This document shows positions 8,636 through 17,614 of a stretch of 64,000 nt of DNA, in pieces. A program made the position numbers and the translations under genes. Under the pieces are notes generated by a model. It was not told the DNA's origin and made no database searches. It saw only the letters and a list, made by a program, of their open reading frames with translations. The DNA lies in NCBI RefSeq assembly GCF_009856525.1, contig NZ_CP047224.1:800093-864092 (forward strand), given 5' to 3'. Each line of letters opens with the position of its first letter. Position 1 is the stretch's first letter. The stretch is from Neorickettsia findlayensis. Its GTDB lineage: Bacteria > Pseudomonadota > Alphaproteobacteria > Rickettsiales > Anaplasmataceae.

Positions 8636-10099
8636 ATGACAGACGATACACTTTTAAGCGTACTTTCCAATGAAACGCATTTTAGCAACTTAATTGATGA
8701 ATCCCTCCTAAGCTTAGTTAAGGACGCAATGTTCAACCAAGTAATAAAAGGTGAGGGAAAAACAGAATTAAAAGACATACTTACGGATAGCACTGGTAAG
8801 TTTAAGGAGCTTATAGAAGGCACAGGTAAGGATATACTAAAAAGCATACTCACAGACGGCTCAGGCAACTTTAAAGGACTTGTGGAAAGCAATGGTAGGA
8901 CAGAGGCAAAAGAGGTACTCACCCATGGGAAATTCAAGGAATTATTCAGTACTTCTGACAGAGCTGGTGTTACCAAAGAAGTCTTAACCGCAGAACAATT
9001 TGAAAAGCTACTTGAAGGCAGCGGTAAGACTCAAGCAAAAGAGGTGCTCACAAACAAGAACTTTAAAAAATTATTTGATACTGCCGACAGTGCTAAAATT
9101 GCTAAAGAAGTGCTTACGGCAGAACAATTTGAAAAGTTACTTGAAGGTAGCGGTAAGACTCAAGCAAAAGAGGTACTCACAAACGAGAACTTTAAAAAAT
9201 TATTTGATACTGCCGACAGCGCTGGTATTGTTAAAGAAGTGCTTACCGCACAACAATTTAAACAATTGCTCAAAGGTAGCGGCAAGACTCAAGCAAAAGA
9301 GGTGCTCATAAACGAGAACTTTAGTAAGTTATTTGATACTGCTGATAGAGCTGGTATTGCTAAAGAAGTTCTCACTGCAGAACAATTTGAAAAGCTACTT
9401 GAAGGCAGCGGTAAGACTCAAGTAAAAGAGGTTCTCATAAGCGAGAACTTTAAAAATTTATTTGAAAACGGCGCTAAAGATAAGGTAAAAGACCTCCTTG
9501 TCGACAAGAAGTTTAAAGAGCTGTTTGCCGATGCAACAAAAGCTGACTATGTAAAAGAAATACTCACAGACAGCACAGCTAAGGAGATACTTACAAACCA
9601 AACAGCAAAAGAGGTACTGAAGAATGATACAGCTAAGGAAGTACTAAAATGCGATAAATTTAAAGAAGCAATAGCAGGTACAGGTAAAGACATACTAAAA
9701 GACATTCTTACAGACAGCACGGGTAACTTTAAAAGGCTTATAGAAGGCACTGGTAAGGAGAAAGTAAAAGAACTTCTTACTGATGAGAAGTTTAAAAAAC
9801 TTATGGAAAGTACAGCCAAGGATGCGGTAAAAGAAGTTCTTACAAATGAGAATTTTCAAAAATTATTTAACCAAGTTATCAAAGCTGGACATGTTAAGAA
9901 CGCACTAATAAACGAAAACTTCTGGAATTTATTTGTAAAGGGTGAAAAAGAATGGAGTAATGAATCATCATTTGTAAAAACCATAAGTGAACTGAAAGAT
10001 CTAATCCACTGCGAAGATAGTCAGCATGAAGAAAAACTAAAAGCCTTTGGAGATAAGCTGAAGAAGGCAAAAAATCCCAACCAAAAGAAAGAAAAGTAG
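8636..10099 (+). CDS. Ssa-like repeat antigen, second paralogue
   Basis: Paralogue of the preceding gene, 487 residues, starting TDDTLLSVLSNETHF. The N-terminal ~80 residues align closely with the first copy, then a different unit (about 43 residues, VLTAEQFEKLLEGSGKTQ onward) is repeated about four times. The C-terminus is basic and Lys-rich instead of Ser/Cys-rich. No signal peptide is seen. It follows the first copy by 94 bases in the same direction, so the two may be co-transcribed, although a short CCTC/GAGG hairpin with T residues lies between them. Function unknown; antigenic role is inferred from family. Confidence 0.8.
   Translation: MTDDTLLSVLSNETHFSNLIDESLLSLVKDAMFNQVIKGEGKTELKDILTDSTGKFKELIEGTGKDILKSILTDGSGNFKGLVESNGRTEAKEVLTHGKFKELFSTSDRAGVTKEVLTAEQFEKLLEGSGKTQAKEVLTNKNFKKLFDTADSAKIAKEVLTAEQFEKLLEGSGKTQAKEVLTNENFKKLFDTADSAGIVKEVLTAQQFKQLLKGSGKTQAKEVLINENFSKLFDTADRAGIAKEVLTAEQFEKLLEGSGKTQVKEVLISENFKNLFENGAKDKVKDLLVDKKFKELFADATKADYVKEILTDSTAKEILTNQTAKEVLKNDTAKEVLKCDKFKEAIAGTGKDILKDILTDSTGNFKRLIEGTGKEKVKELLTDEKFKKLMESTAKDAVKEVLTNENFQKLFNQVIKAGHVKNALINENFWNLFVKGEKEWSNESSFVKTISELKDLIHCEDSQHEEKLKAFGDKLKKAKNPNQKKEK
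8981..9496 (+). repeat. About four tandem 129-bp repeats in the second ssa-like gene
   Basis: Units begin at 8981, 9110, 9239 and 9368, the last decaying toward 9496. They are in frame and more diverged from each other than the repeats in the first gene, implying an older expansion. Confidence 0.88.
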
Positions 10100-10224
10100 C
10101 AGAAAGTAAAGTATCCTACTCTACTCACACTAAACAACAAGAAAGATTTATATAAACTCTTTTTCCTGCTGCTAGAATATAGTACCTACCCTCACCGGAA
10201 CTGCTCTGAAGCCAACTCCTGTCG

Positions 10225-10351
10225 CATAGGGACAACATCTAGCCGTCATTATGATTTGTGTTATGGCACGTCCTCACATTTGAAACTTGTCCCTCTATCT
10301 TCCGGACTTGTTGCACCAACTTCGGTTCGAGCGTAGGCTAAGCTCTAGTTT
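10225..10351. repeat. Left arm of a long inverted repeat flanking the third ssa-like gene
   Basis: Bases 10241-10351 are the reverse complement of 12052-12161 with about four mismatches and one single-base gap by my hand alignment. Further out, 10225-10238 matches (inverted) 12268-12281 exactly, but the right side has ~105 extra bases in between. The arm lies between the stop of the second ssa-like gene and the stop of the third, which is on the opposite strand. Confidence 0.92.
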
Positions 10352-10380
10352 GTTTTGTCGGTGGTGCCTCAATGGGGTGT

Positions 10381-11685
10381 TTATTTTATTCGTGCTATTA
10401 TTCCTAGCTCCACAAGTTTCTTGGCGAAGCTAGTTGCGTCTTCCAGATTGTCATTGCTAAATAGCTCTCTTAGTGCTGAATTAGTGAGTAATTTTTTCAA
10501 ATTAGCAACTGCTTCATTATTTTCAAGAGATGCTTTGAAGTGAGGAGAAGTTAAGATTTCGGTTGCGTGTCCGGCTGTTGTTTCGTTTTTGAACAGATTG
10601 GTAAAATGTTGATTGTTTACCAAGTCATTTAATTTGCCGTGTTGAAGAAGTTCTATAAAGTTATCATTAGTAAACAGATCTCCCACACGTTCAGCCTTTA
10701 CTGGATCGCTAAATAGTTCTTTAATGATTGGCCTAGTGAGAGTCTCTTTCAATTTTTCGGCGCTTTTTTTATTCTCGAACGATAACTCAAAATTTTCGTT
10801 AGTAAGTATATCTTTTATTTCTTCATTACCTGGACTTTCGAACAACTTTTTGAAAGTCTGATTTGTGAGCACATTTTCCACTTTATCTTTTCCCGCACAT
10901 TCAACGAGTTCTTTGAAAGTGCCGGTGCTATCTGTGAGGATGTTTTTTATTGTGTCTTTGCCTGCACCTTTTAGAATTTCTTTAAACTTGCTGCTTTTTA
11001 GTACTTCCTTTGTCGTCTCATCTTTTAGTATTTCAGCCACAGTGCTGTCCTTGAGTAACTCAGCTGAATTCGCGTTCTTTAGAACTTCTTTAGCGGTATC
11101 ATTCATTATAACAGCACTGGCCGTACCATTGGTAAGAACACCTATTGCATTTTGGTTAGTCAGTATGGTTTTTGCGCTGCTGGCTTTAGCTTGATCTTCA
11201 AATAGTCCCTTAAAATTTTCATTGGTTAGTAGATCTTGCAACTCAGCTTTACCTTGTGTCTGAAGCAGTGCCTTGAATTTATCACTTTCCAGTACTGCCT
11301 TTGCTGCTGAGTCTTTCAGTACTGCAGCTACATTTTGTGCTTTAGCTTGATCTTCAAACAGTCCCTTAAAATTTTCATTGGTTAGTAGATCTTGCAACTC
11401 AGCTTTACCTTGTGTCTGAAGCAGTGCCTTGAATTTATCACTTTCCAGTACTGCCTTTGCTGCTGAGTCTTTCAGTACTGCAGCTACATTTTGTGCTTTA
11501 GCTTGATCTTCAAATAGTCCCTTAAAGTTTTCGCTAGTGAGTACATCTTTCAATTCTACCTTACTCACGCCTTTTGATGCACTGGCAAAATTCGGATCTT
11601 TAACCAAGCTGAGGAAGATTCCATCTATTAGATTTTCAAAGTGTGTTTCATCGGAAAGTACGCTTAAAAGTGTATCACCTACCAT
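10381..11685 (-). CDS. Ssa-like repeat antigen, third paralogue, inverted
   Basis: Third family member, 434 residues, starting VGDTLLSVLSDETHF and made of the same amphipathic VLKDSAAKAVL / DLLTNENFKGLF type units, but with a 52-residue unit duplicated near its N-terminus. It is on the minus strand, facing the second copy, and lies with its whole upstream region between two long inverted repeats. No signal peptide. The A+T-rich upstream region (11686-11780) includes TATAAT on the minus strand, but no matching -35 box was clear. Confidence 0.8.
   Translation of the reverse strand: MVGDTLLSVLSDETHFENLIDGIFLSLVKDPNFASASKGVSKVELKDVLTSENFKGLFEDQAKAQNVAAVLKDSAAKAVLESDKFKALLQTQGKAELQDLLTNENFKGLFEDQAKAQNVAAVLKDSAAKAVLESDKFKALLQTQGKAELQDLLTNENFKGLFEDQAKASSAKTILTNQNAIGVLTNGTASAVIMNDTAKEVLKNANSAELLKDSTVAEILKDETTKEVLKSSKFKEILKGAGKDTIKNILTDSTGTFKELVECAGKDKVENVLTNQTFKKLFESPGNEEIKDILTNENFELSFENKKSAEKLKETLTRPIIKELFSDPVKAERVGDLFTNDNFIELLQHGKLNDLVNNQHFTNLFKNETTAGHATEILTSPHFKASLENNEAVANLKKLLTNSALRELFSNDNLEDATSFAKKLVELGIIARIK
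11191..11502 (-). repeat. Two tandem 156-bp repeats in the third ssa-like gene
   Basis: Units 11191-11346 and 11347-11502 are nearly identical (one difference noticed near 11202 versus 11358), followed by a partial, more diverged third copy. They encode an in-frame 52-residue unit. Confidence 0.92.
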
Positions 11686-12894
11686 AAAAATTATTTATCT
11701 TAAAAGATTTATTAAGGGATGGTAGCCTTAAGTTATAAAAAATATATAAAATTATAATGTTTAAAATTGCTAAGTTTTACATCTATTTTTTGTTGTAGAA
11801 AATTGCATAAAGCCTTATTTTTTCTCTTTCATGCTAGAAGATTCAAAGTTTGCATATAGATTGCCTAATGTAAAATTAGGATATAGCAACTCACAGGAAT
11901 TATCGGAGCGCAGCGGTGTCAATTTACGTACGTTTTGATTATTGACACTTCCGACCTATCTTCTACGTTGTTGTGCTAAGGATGAGTATTTTTGTCTGGG
12001 ACTCTATAGGGTATAAGTTATTTTGGACTGTTCCTTTGATGTGTGTTATCAAAACTAGAGCTTAGCCTACGCTCGAACCGAAGTTGGTGCAACAGTCCGG
12101 AAGATAGAAGGACAAATTCCAAATGTGAGGACGTGCCATAATACAAATCATAATGACGGCTGAGCATTCATAAACATATTTAGTGCAAGCGCATTACCAC
12201 AATAAGATTACTATCCATATCAGACCTTTAGAAAAGGATTATCCGCATACCTGAATACTAACGATATATGTTGTCCCTATGAGATTAAAGGAATTTCGTG
12301 GGCTAACACAAAACTCACGAAAAAACTATCCCTGTCAATACAGGACCATAGTGAAGTACTTGTAGCATACCTTTGCACCTGTTTAGATCAAGAGAAGCTT
12401 ATAATCGATGGCAAATCAAACGTTCAGCATTAAGTATACAAACAAATTGACACAAAGAACTGTGGATGACATATCGCTACAGCAACTACACAAACCCACC
12501 CGACACAGTAAACTGAAAAACGGTGCAGAAAATCTACTATCAGAAGTCTAGCAAACATAAAAAAGTACAACGGCTGCAGGGACATTTATCCTATACAAAC
12601 CACATAATAAACTACAGACCACCACAGTCAGCACTAGTGAGTCTCAAAAACACCAGATTAAAACAAAGTAACACCCGCAATATGTATAAATATCTTCTAG
12701 AATGGGATAAATTCCCCGGGTTTCCAGTAGATAAAAACCTTACTAGAGTAATTTCTCATTAGAAACACGGCTATTTACACAAAAAACTTATGAAGGTTTT
12801 TTTAGGATAAAGCAATTCACTATGTCTTTCATTGCTAAAAGTTGCGTAAAAACAGCAAAAAGTGTAGACTCCCACCAGGTGGTGAATTCTAGAT
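11686..12894. other. 1.2 kb gene-free region between the third ssa-like gene and ychF
   Basis: The left third is very A+T-rich and should hold the promoter of the minus-strand ssa-like gene. The middle holds the right inverted-repeat arm. The remainder (12282-12894) has no supported gene; a 79-codon frame at 12523-12762 has atypical composition and no ribosome binding site, so I left it out. No tRNA or clear structured RNA was seen. Confidence 0.6.
12052..12281. repeat. Right arm of the long inverted repeat, interrupted
   Basis: Core arm 12052-12161 pairs with 10241-10351. A further 14-base match at 12268-12281 pairs with 10225-10238, separated here by 106 unmatched bases (12162-12267). The two arms bracket 1.7 kb containing the third ssa-like gene and its upstream region. 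Confidence 0.9.
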
Positions 12895-13947
12895 ATGGGC
12901 TTAAAGTGCGGAATCGTCGGACTTCCAAATGTCGGAAAGTCGACTCTATTTAATGCGATGACGCAAACGCAAGCAGCCGAAGCTGCAAACTATCCTTTTT
13001 GTACAATAGAACCAAATATTGCTAAAGTACCAGAATATGATGAACGCCTCGTTCAAATAGCCAAGATTTCGGCGGCACAAAAAATTGTATTCAGCCAATT
13101 AGAAATCGTTGATATTGCGGGGCTAGTTAAGGGAGCGAACAAAGGTGAGGGGTTAGGTAATAAGTTCCTTTCCCACATAAGAGAAGTAGATCTTATAATA
13201 CACGTTCTGAGATGTTTTCCGGATGACAGTATAAGGCACGTCCATGGGAAGGTAGACCCAGTGTACGATGCAGAAATCATAAGAACTGAGTTGCTCCTCG
13301 CAGACATTCAGAGTCTAGAAAATCGTCTTAAAAAAAGCAAAACCTCTAGTCAGATGATAGAACAAGCGCTGGAGATATTAAATAAAAAAAATCCTCTCCC
13401 ATGTGATCTAATGGATCAAACGTTTAGAGAACTGCATCTATTAAGTGCAAAACCGGTTCTATATGTGTGTAATGTTCCACAAGAAGATGTCATCTCAGGA
13501 AACGATTTCAGCAAACAGGCAGAAAAATTCGCACAGGACAATATGTCCGAAGCAGTTAAGGTTTCCGCAGCAATAGAAGCGGAAATCTCTCTGTTAGACT
13601 CACCAGAGGATCGCAAACTTTTTTTGAATGAACTTGGCTTAGAAGAATCACAACTAAATAAGGTGATCCAGACAAGTTCAAGGCTTCTTGACCTTGTTGT
13701 CTTTTTCACTGCAGGAGAAAAAGAAGCAAGAGCTTGGCCTATAAAAAGAGGTTCTACAGCTCCTCAAGCAGCCGGAGTCATTCATACAGACTTCGAAAAG
13801 AAGTTCATTAAGGCCGATATAATAAGCTTCACAGACTATATCACTTTCGGTGGTGAGCAAAAATGTAAAGCACTCGGCAAGATTCGTTCAGAGGGCCGCG
13901 AATACATAATACAAGACGGAGATGTAATCGTTTTTAAACACGGGTAA
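12895..13947 (+). CDS. ychF: Redox-regulated ATPase YchF (Obg-family)
   Basis: Universally conserved P-loop NTPase associated with ribosomes. G1 GLPNVGKST at residues 8-16, the switch II DIAGLVKGANKGEGLGNKFL, a helical coiled insertion and the C-terminal TGS-like domain (FFTAGEKEARAWPIKRGSTAPQAAGVIHTDFEKKFIKADII) are all present. Length 350 residues fits YchF. The NxxE motif position reads YVCNVPQED, consistent with ATP preference. A small basic ORF begins four bases after its stop and may be co-transcribed. Confidence 0.96.
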   Translation: MGLKCGIVGLPNVGKSTLFNAMTQTQAAEAANYPFCTIEPNIAKVPEYDERLVQIAKISAAQKIVFSQLEIVDIAGLVKGANKGEGLGNKFLSHIREVDLIIHVLRCFPDDSIRHVHGKVDPVYDAEIIRTELLLADIQSLENRLKKSKTSSQMIEQALEILNKKNPLPCDLMDQTFRELHLLSAKPVLYVCNVPQEDVISGNDFSKQAEKFAQDNMSEAVKVSAAIEAEISLLDSPEDRKLFLNELGLEESQLNKVIQTSSRLLDLVVFFTAGEKEARAWPIKRGSTAPQAAGVIHTDFEKKFIKADIISFTDYITFGGEQKCKALGKIRSEGREYIIQDGDVIVFKHG

Positions 13948-13951
13948 TGCT

Positions 13952-14188
13952 ATGTCAAAGATTAGTAAGGACGTCTTAGCAAAGAGACTTAGGGAAAACA
14001 TACGGAGACGGAAAAAACACAAAGACAGCGTGTCATCTAAAGCTAGCCGCCTCAACTCCCAGCAAGAAGCAAACCCACCTACAAATACCGCCTTAGAGCA
14101 CAAAAAAACCGGACTACCAGCCTGTACTGAAAATCAGCACCCAAAAAACCAAGGTTACACAAGCACCCTAGAGGATTCGAACCCCTGA
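13952..14188 (+). CDS. Small basic hypothetical protein
   Basis: 78-residue frame beginning SKISKDVLAKRLRENIRRRKKHKD, a basic helical motif (LRxNIRRRK) like that of short conserved proteins in many alphaproteobacteria. The rest is Pro/Asn/Thr-rich and looks unconserved. It starts four bases after ychF. Its last 27 bases run into the 3' part of the tRNA-Arg gene on the other strand, so the C-terminus may not be under selection. Function unknown. Confidence 0.5.
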   Translation: MSKISKDVLAKRLRENIRRRKKHKDSVSSKASRLNSQQEANPPTNTALEHKKTGLPACTENQHPKNQGYTSTLEDSNP

Positions 14189-14235
14189 CCTTCTGATCCG
14201 TAGTCAAACGCTCTATCCAGCTGAGCTAAGGGTGC
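14162..14235 (-). tRNA. tRNA-Arg (anticodon ACG)
   Basis: The minus strand folds into a full cloverleaf: acceptor GCACCCT paired with AGGGTGC, D-stem GCTC/GAGC, anticodon stem TTTGA/TCAGA around loop CTACGGA (anticodon ACG), and a T-arm with TTCGAAT. ACG (read ICG after deamination) decodes CGN arginine codons. CCA is not encoded. The base in the discriminator position (complement of 14162) reads T, which is unusual for tRNA-Arg. Confidence 0.9.
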
Positions 14236-14364
14236 ACACAAAGCCAAATTTTACACTGGAATTAAAAAAAAGCTAGAACCGCCACCGAGTTAACGTGACT
14301 AACACATTATGTATAGTAAGAATCACGTTTATTTGTACAGCAAAAGCCTATAAATATATTTTTA

Positions 14365-15711
14365 TTACTTTGGACAAACCTTTGCACCGGTAGTTGATGA
14401 AACATTTGCGCCAACACTAACAAAGAGTACAGACTGAGGATTCAAAAAATCTTTTATAAATAGGTTTAGATTTTCGACTTTCACCTTGCGTATTCCTTCT
14501 AAGTATTTTTCCATGTAATCAATTTCCAAACCTTCCTGTTGCATTTGCACAAGCATATCCAACATACTAGCCGACTTATCCATTTTCAGGACAAAAGTAT
14601 CCAGTAAATGGCTTTTAGCTTTCTCAACCCTAGCAGAGGTTAACCCAGAACGTTTTAACTCATTCAACACGTTTAATATTTCCTCTCTCACCTGAGGAGC
14701 ACTATCATTGCTTGTTGTAGCAAAACCGAACAACAAGTTAACCGCCGAATGCATTATCTGCGTGTATATACCATAAGTATGGCCTCTGCGTTCACGAATT
14801 TCTTGCATCAACAACGACTCAAGCCCACGACCTCCAAGAATGTGATTTAATACCACCAGGTTGTAGAAGTCCTTGTCTGTTGGACTCATTCCGCTGTGCC
14901 CGAACAAAATAATATTCTGAGGGATGCTTTTTTCGACTGAAATACACTCACCTGAGGTGCGGAAAACAGGCTGTTCAGGCTTTTTGACCTCCATCATCGT
15001 TAAAGGGAACTCTATGAGATAATCGTCTAACACGGACTTAATATCATCAGCGTGCGTGTTTCCAAGGACTGCAATCCTCATGTTGATTCTGTTGAAAACG
15101 TTGACGATTTTCGTCTTTATATCCTCCGCCTTTATTGCCCTAATCGTTTCAACGCGTCCCCAACGGACATTTGAATAGCCTGAATCTGGGAACGCAATCT
15201 TGAAAAATTCTGTCTTAGCAATAGACACCGGATCACCTTCATCTCTCTTAAGTTGTGAAATTTGTCTTTCTTTCACTTTTGAAAGAGTTTCATCGTCCAA
15301 TTTTGGTTTTGCTATTGATGCACAAAAAAGCTCAATTGCCTGCCTTATAGATTCCTTTGGAGCACTCACAGTTACTACAAGATCATTTGTTCCAAGGTCA
15401 TATACTATTTTACCACCTATTTTTTCGAGACTTTTTACAAAATCTCTGTTGGTTGTACCACTTATACCTTCGTTAAGAACCTCCACAACAAGGGCTGCCA
15501 ACCCGAGTTTTATTTTTGGATCATATGCATAGCCCCCACCTTTGAACACAAAACTGTAAAAGACCAATGGAACATCATCTTTATGAACAAACCACGCTCT
15601 CACACCATACTTACTCTCAACTTCACTAATCTTGAATAAGGTCTGAGAATCAACTGCATGGGAAAATCCACACATCATAAAAAATAAAACAAGGACAAGA
15701 CCTCTAAGCAT
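14365..15711 (-). CDS. M16-family peptidase homologue, non-catalytic subunit
   Basis: Exported insulinase/processing-peptidase-like protein of 448 residues with a signal peptide (LVLVLFFMMCGFSHA). The M16 fold is recognisable (GLAALVVEVLNEGISG, later HILGGRGLESLLMQEIRERRGHTYGIY with the conserved R/Y-type motif), but the zinc motif HxxEH is absent: the corresponding place reads ALVVEVL. It is three bases downstream of a catalytic M16 gene, as in the alpha/beta pairs of bacterial and mitochondrial processing peptidases, so it is probably the partner subunit of a periplasmic heterodimer. Confidence 0.88.
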   Translation of the reverse strand: MLRGLVLVLFFMMCGFSHAVDSQTLFKISEVESKYGVRAWFVHKDDVPLVFYSFVFKGGGYAYDPKIKLGLAALVVEVLNEGISGTTNRDFVKSLEKIGGKIVYDLGTNDLVVTVSAPKESIRQAIELFCASIAKPKLDDETLSKVKERQISQLKRDEGDPVSIAKTEFFKIAFPDSGYSNVRWGRVETIRAIKAEDIKTKIVNVFNRINMRIAVLGNTHADDIKSVLDDYLIEFPLTMMEVKKPEQPVFRTSGECISVEKSIPQNIILFGHSGMSPTDKDFYNLVVLNHILGGRGLESLLMQEIRERRGHTYGIYTQIMHSAVNLLFGFATTSNDSAPQVREEILNVLNELKRSGLTSARVEKAKSHLLDTFVLKMDKSASMLDMLVQMQQEGLEIDYMEKYLEGIRKVKVENLNLFIKDFLNPQSVLFVSVGANVSSTTGAKVCPK

Positions 15712-15713
15712 AT

Positions 15714-17039
15714 CTATTTATCTAAGTACCCGATTACTTTCTTCGCATTCACCAATTGCATAATTGCATCGTTAATTTGTTCCGGTGTTACAGCTGAGAT
15801 ACGTTCTGCCAATCTCTGAAAGTGGTCAAAATCAGCACCTACAGACAAGGCAACAACGTGACTAATGCCGCGAGCATTGAAACCGTCTAAAGCTTTCATT
15901 AAGGAGACTTTCAGCGTCATTTTTGCAGCTTCAATATCTTCAATATTGACACCATTCTTGATAACCTGTGACATGATACCCGAAACACCCTTCTCAAGAA
16001 CTTCTAACTTCACGTCGGGATTCAGCGGAGTAATAACTATTTCGACAATCCCCTTACGAAGAGTGAAATAATCATAATCCACCGAGACATTGAGTGCGAG
16101 CCCGAGATTGTGAACAAGCTCCATACCCAATATACTTGTCTTGCCACCCGCTAATACCTGAGAAGCCACTAACATCGCAGCATGTTCTTCAGTTGAAACA
16201 TTAGGCGCCGGAAAAAAGTATATTAGAGCCCTGTCTTCTGTTTTATGATTAACCATTCTGACATTTATGTCCGAATGATGTGCTGGTTCTACAAACTTAC
16301 CAAAACACGAACGCCACCGAGAAGATGAATTTTTCAAGACACCATAATACTTCTCTATATATCCCTTTACTTCAGCAACATCGATATCTCCAAGAATAAG
16401 AAGTACCGCATTTGACGGCCGGTAGCATGCATTATACATTCTTTGCGCCAGCGCAGCATCAAAAAGTACAAGCTCTTCCTCCCAACCTATAACATTCCAA
16501 CCTGTTTCATTTCGATAAAAGGCCGCCATCATCTCTTCCTCGAGTTTTACAACTGGGTTGTTGTCTACTCTCATTTTGCGCTCTTCTATCACGATTTTGC
16601 GTTCCAACCCCGCAGCCTCATCACTGATCACAAGATTCTGCATTCTTTCAGCCTCAAGACGAACGACTTTCTCCAACTTGTCTTTATGAAAAAGTTGATG
16701 GTAAACCGTGTGATAATCTGAGGTAAATGCGTTGTACAAAGAATGCAATCCATCTATCTCCTTACTAATACTTGGAATATTCTTCGACCTTCTGAACATT
16801 AGGTGCTCCAGATAATGGGCAAGCCCAGAACCACCCCTAGGATCGCTTGCACCTCCAACTTTATAAAGTAGAACATGTGAAACAATGGGCAGGGAAGTAT
16901 CCTTTATCAGATAAACATCCAACCCGTTACTCAATGTATAGTGAACACGCTCATCTTCTTTTGAATGCCCCAGACTCAAAAAGAGAAACAAAAAAACACA
17001 GAGCAAACAAGATAAAAACTCCTTCATAATATTTCTCAT
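15714..17039 (-). CDS. M16-family zinc metallopeptidase, catalytic subunit
   Basis: Periplasmic zinc protease of 441 residues. A signal peptide (EFLSCLLCVFLFLFLSLGHS) is followed by the inverzincin motif in GSGLAHYLEHLMFRR (HYLEH), and the third ligand Glu is expected in KIVIEERKMR. The downstream partner lacks this motif, giving an active/inactive pair. The start could be ATG 17027 rather than 17039. It follows lspA directly (stop of lspA and this start are adjacent), so lspA and the two proteases form one transcription unit. Confidence 0.92.
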   Translation of the reverse strand: MRNIMKEFLSCLLCVFLFLFLSLGHSKEDERVHYTLSNGLDVYLIKDTSLPIVSHVLLYKVGGASDPRGGSGLAHYLEHLMFRRSKNIPSISKEIDGLHSLYNAFTSDYHTVYHQLFHKDKLEKVVRLEAERMQNLVISDEAAGLERKIVIEERKMRVDNNPVVKLEEEMMAAFYRNETGWNVIGWEEELVLFDAALAQRMYNACYRPSNAVLLILGDIDVAEVKGYIEKYYGVLKNSSSRWRSCFGKFVEPAHHSDINVRMVNHKTEDRALIYFFPAPNVSTEEHAAMLVASQVLAGGKTSILGMELVHNLGLALNVSVDYDYFTLRKGIVEIVITPLNPDVKLEVLEKGVSGIMSQVIKNGVNIEDIEAAKMTLKVSLMKALDGFNARGISHVVALSVGADFDHFQRLAERISAVTPEQINDAIMQLVNAKKVIGYLDK

Positions 17040-17573
17040 CTAATTGATGCTACGATCTCCCTCAGACAAAGAGATCCTACTGCTGGTTGAATAAAAGAGC
17101 ACAAACACAACACCAAGAAAAATCGCCGCATCAGCAACATTGAAAACCGGCCAATGAAAATCTAAAAAATGAAAGTCAATAAAATCACGCACAGCACCAA
17201 AACGCACCCTGTCAGCAAAGTTAGCAATGGCACCTCCAAGAATAAAACCCCACGCTACACAAGCAACCAGTCTTCTTTCACGAAGAGAAAAGAACAAGAC
17301 AAACGCTACTGCGGGCACACTGACAAGAAGGAAAAAAAGGTTCGAGAACTGATACCCACCAAAAAGTCCAAAACTCACACCAGTATTATATACCCTGACA
17401 AAATTAAGGACGGGAAAAAGTTTTACCTCTGTAACACCTTCCAGCATTAAAGCGCACAGGCGCTTCGTATACAAGTCTAAGGAGGTCACACAGCACCCAA
17501 CCAGAATCACTAAAACCTGTCGAAAGAAAACGGACCCCCTCAAACAACTTCTTTCGCAATACACAACCCACAC
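17040..17573 (-). CDS. lspA: Lipoprotein signal peptidase
   Basis: Inner-membrane aspartic protease that removes signal peptides from prolipoproteins such as BamD. Four hydrophobic segments are visible. Both catalytic-aspartate motifs are present: NFADRVRFGAVRDFIDFHF and FNVADAAIFLG, and TM1 carries the YNTGVSFGLF motif. The N-terminus is slightly long (177 residues) and the true start may be internal. It is 41 bases after the M32-like gene and abuts the M16 pair. Confidence 0.93.
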   Translation of the reverse strand: MWVVYCERSCLRGSVFFRQVLVILVGCCVTSLDLYTKRLCALMLEGVTEVKLFPVLNFVRVYNTGVSFGLFGGYQFSNLFFLLVSVPAVAFVLFFSLRERRLVACVAWGFILGGAIANFADRVRFGAVRDFIDFHFLDFHWPVFNVADAAIFLGVVFVLFYSTSSRISLSEGDRSIN

Positions 17574-17614
17574 CCTGTAAAGCGCACCCTAAAAAGAAAG
17601 AACTGAGGAACAAC

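Noticed and set aside
12523..12762. 79-codon open frame in the gap before ychF
   Set aside because: No ribosome binding site, no recognisable motif, lies in noncoding-looking A+C-rich sequence; most likely chance.
14370..14383. Repeated phrase CCTTTGCACC shared with positions near 10 and 12369
   Set aside because: Only about 10-12 bases, inside unrelated contexts including the M16 coding region; compatible with chance.
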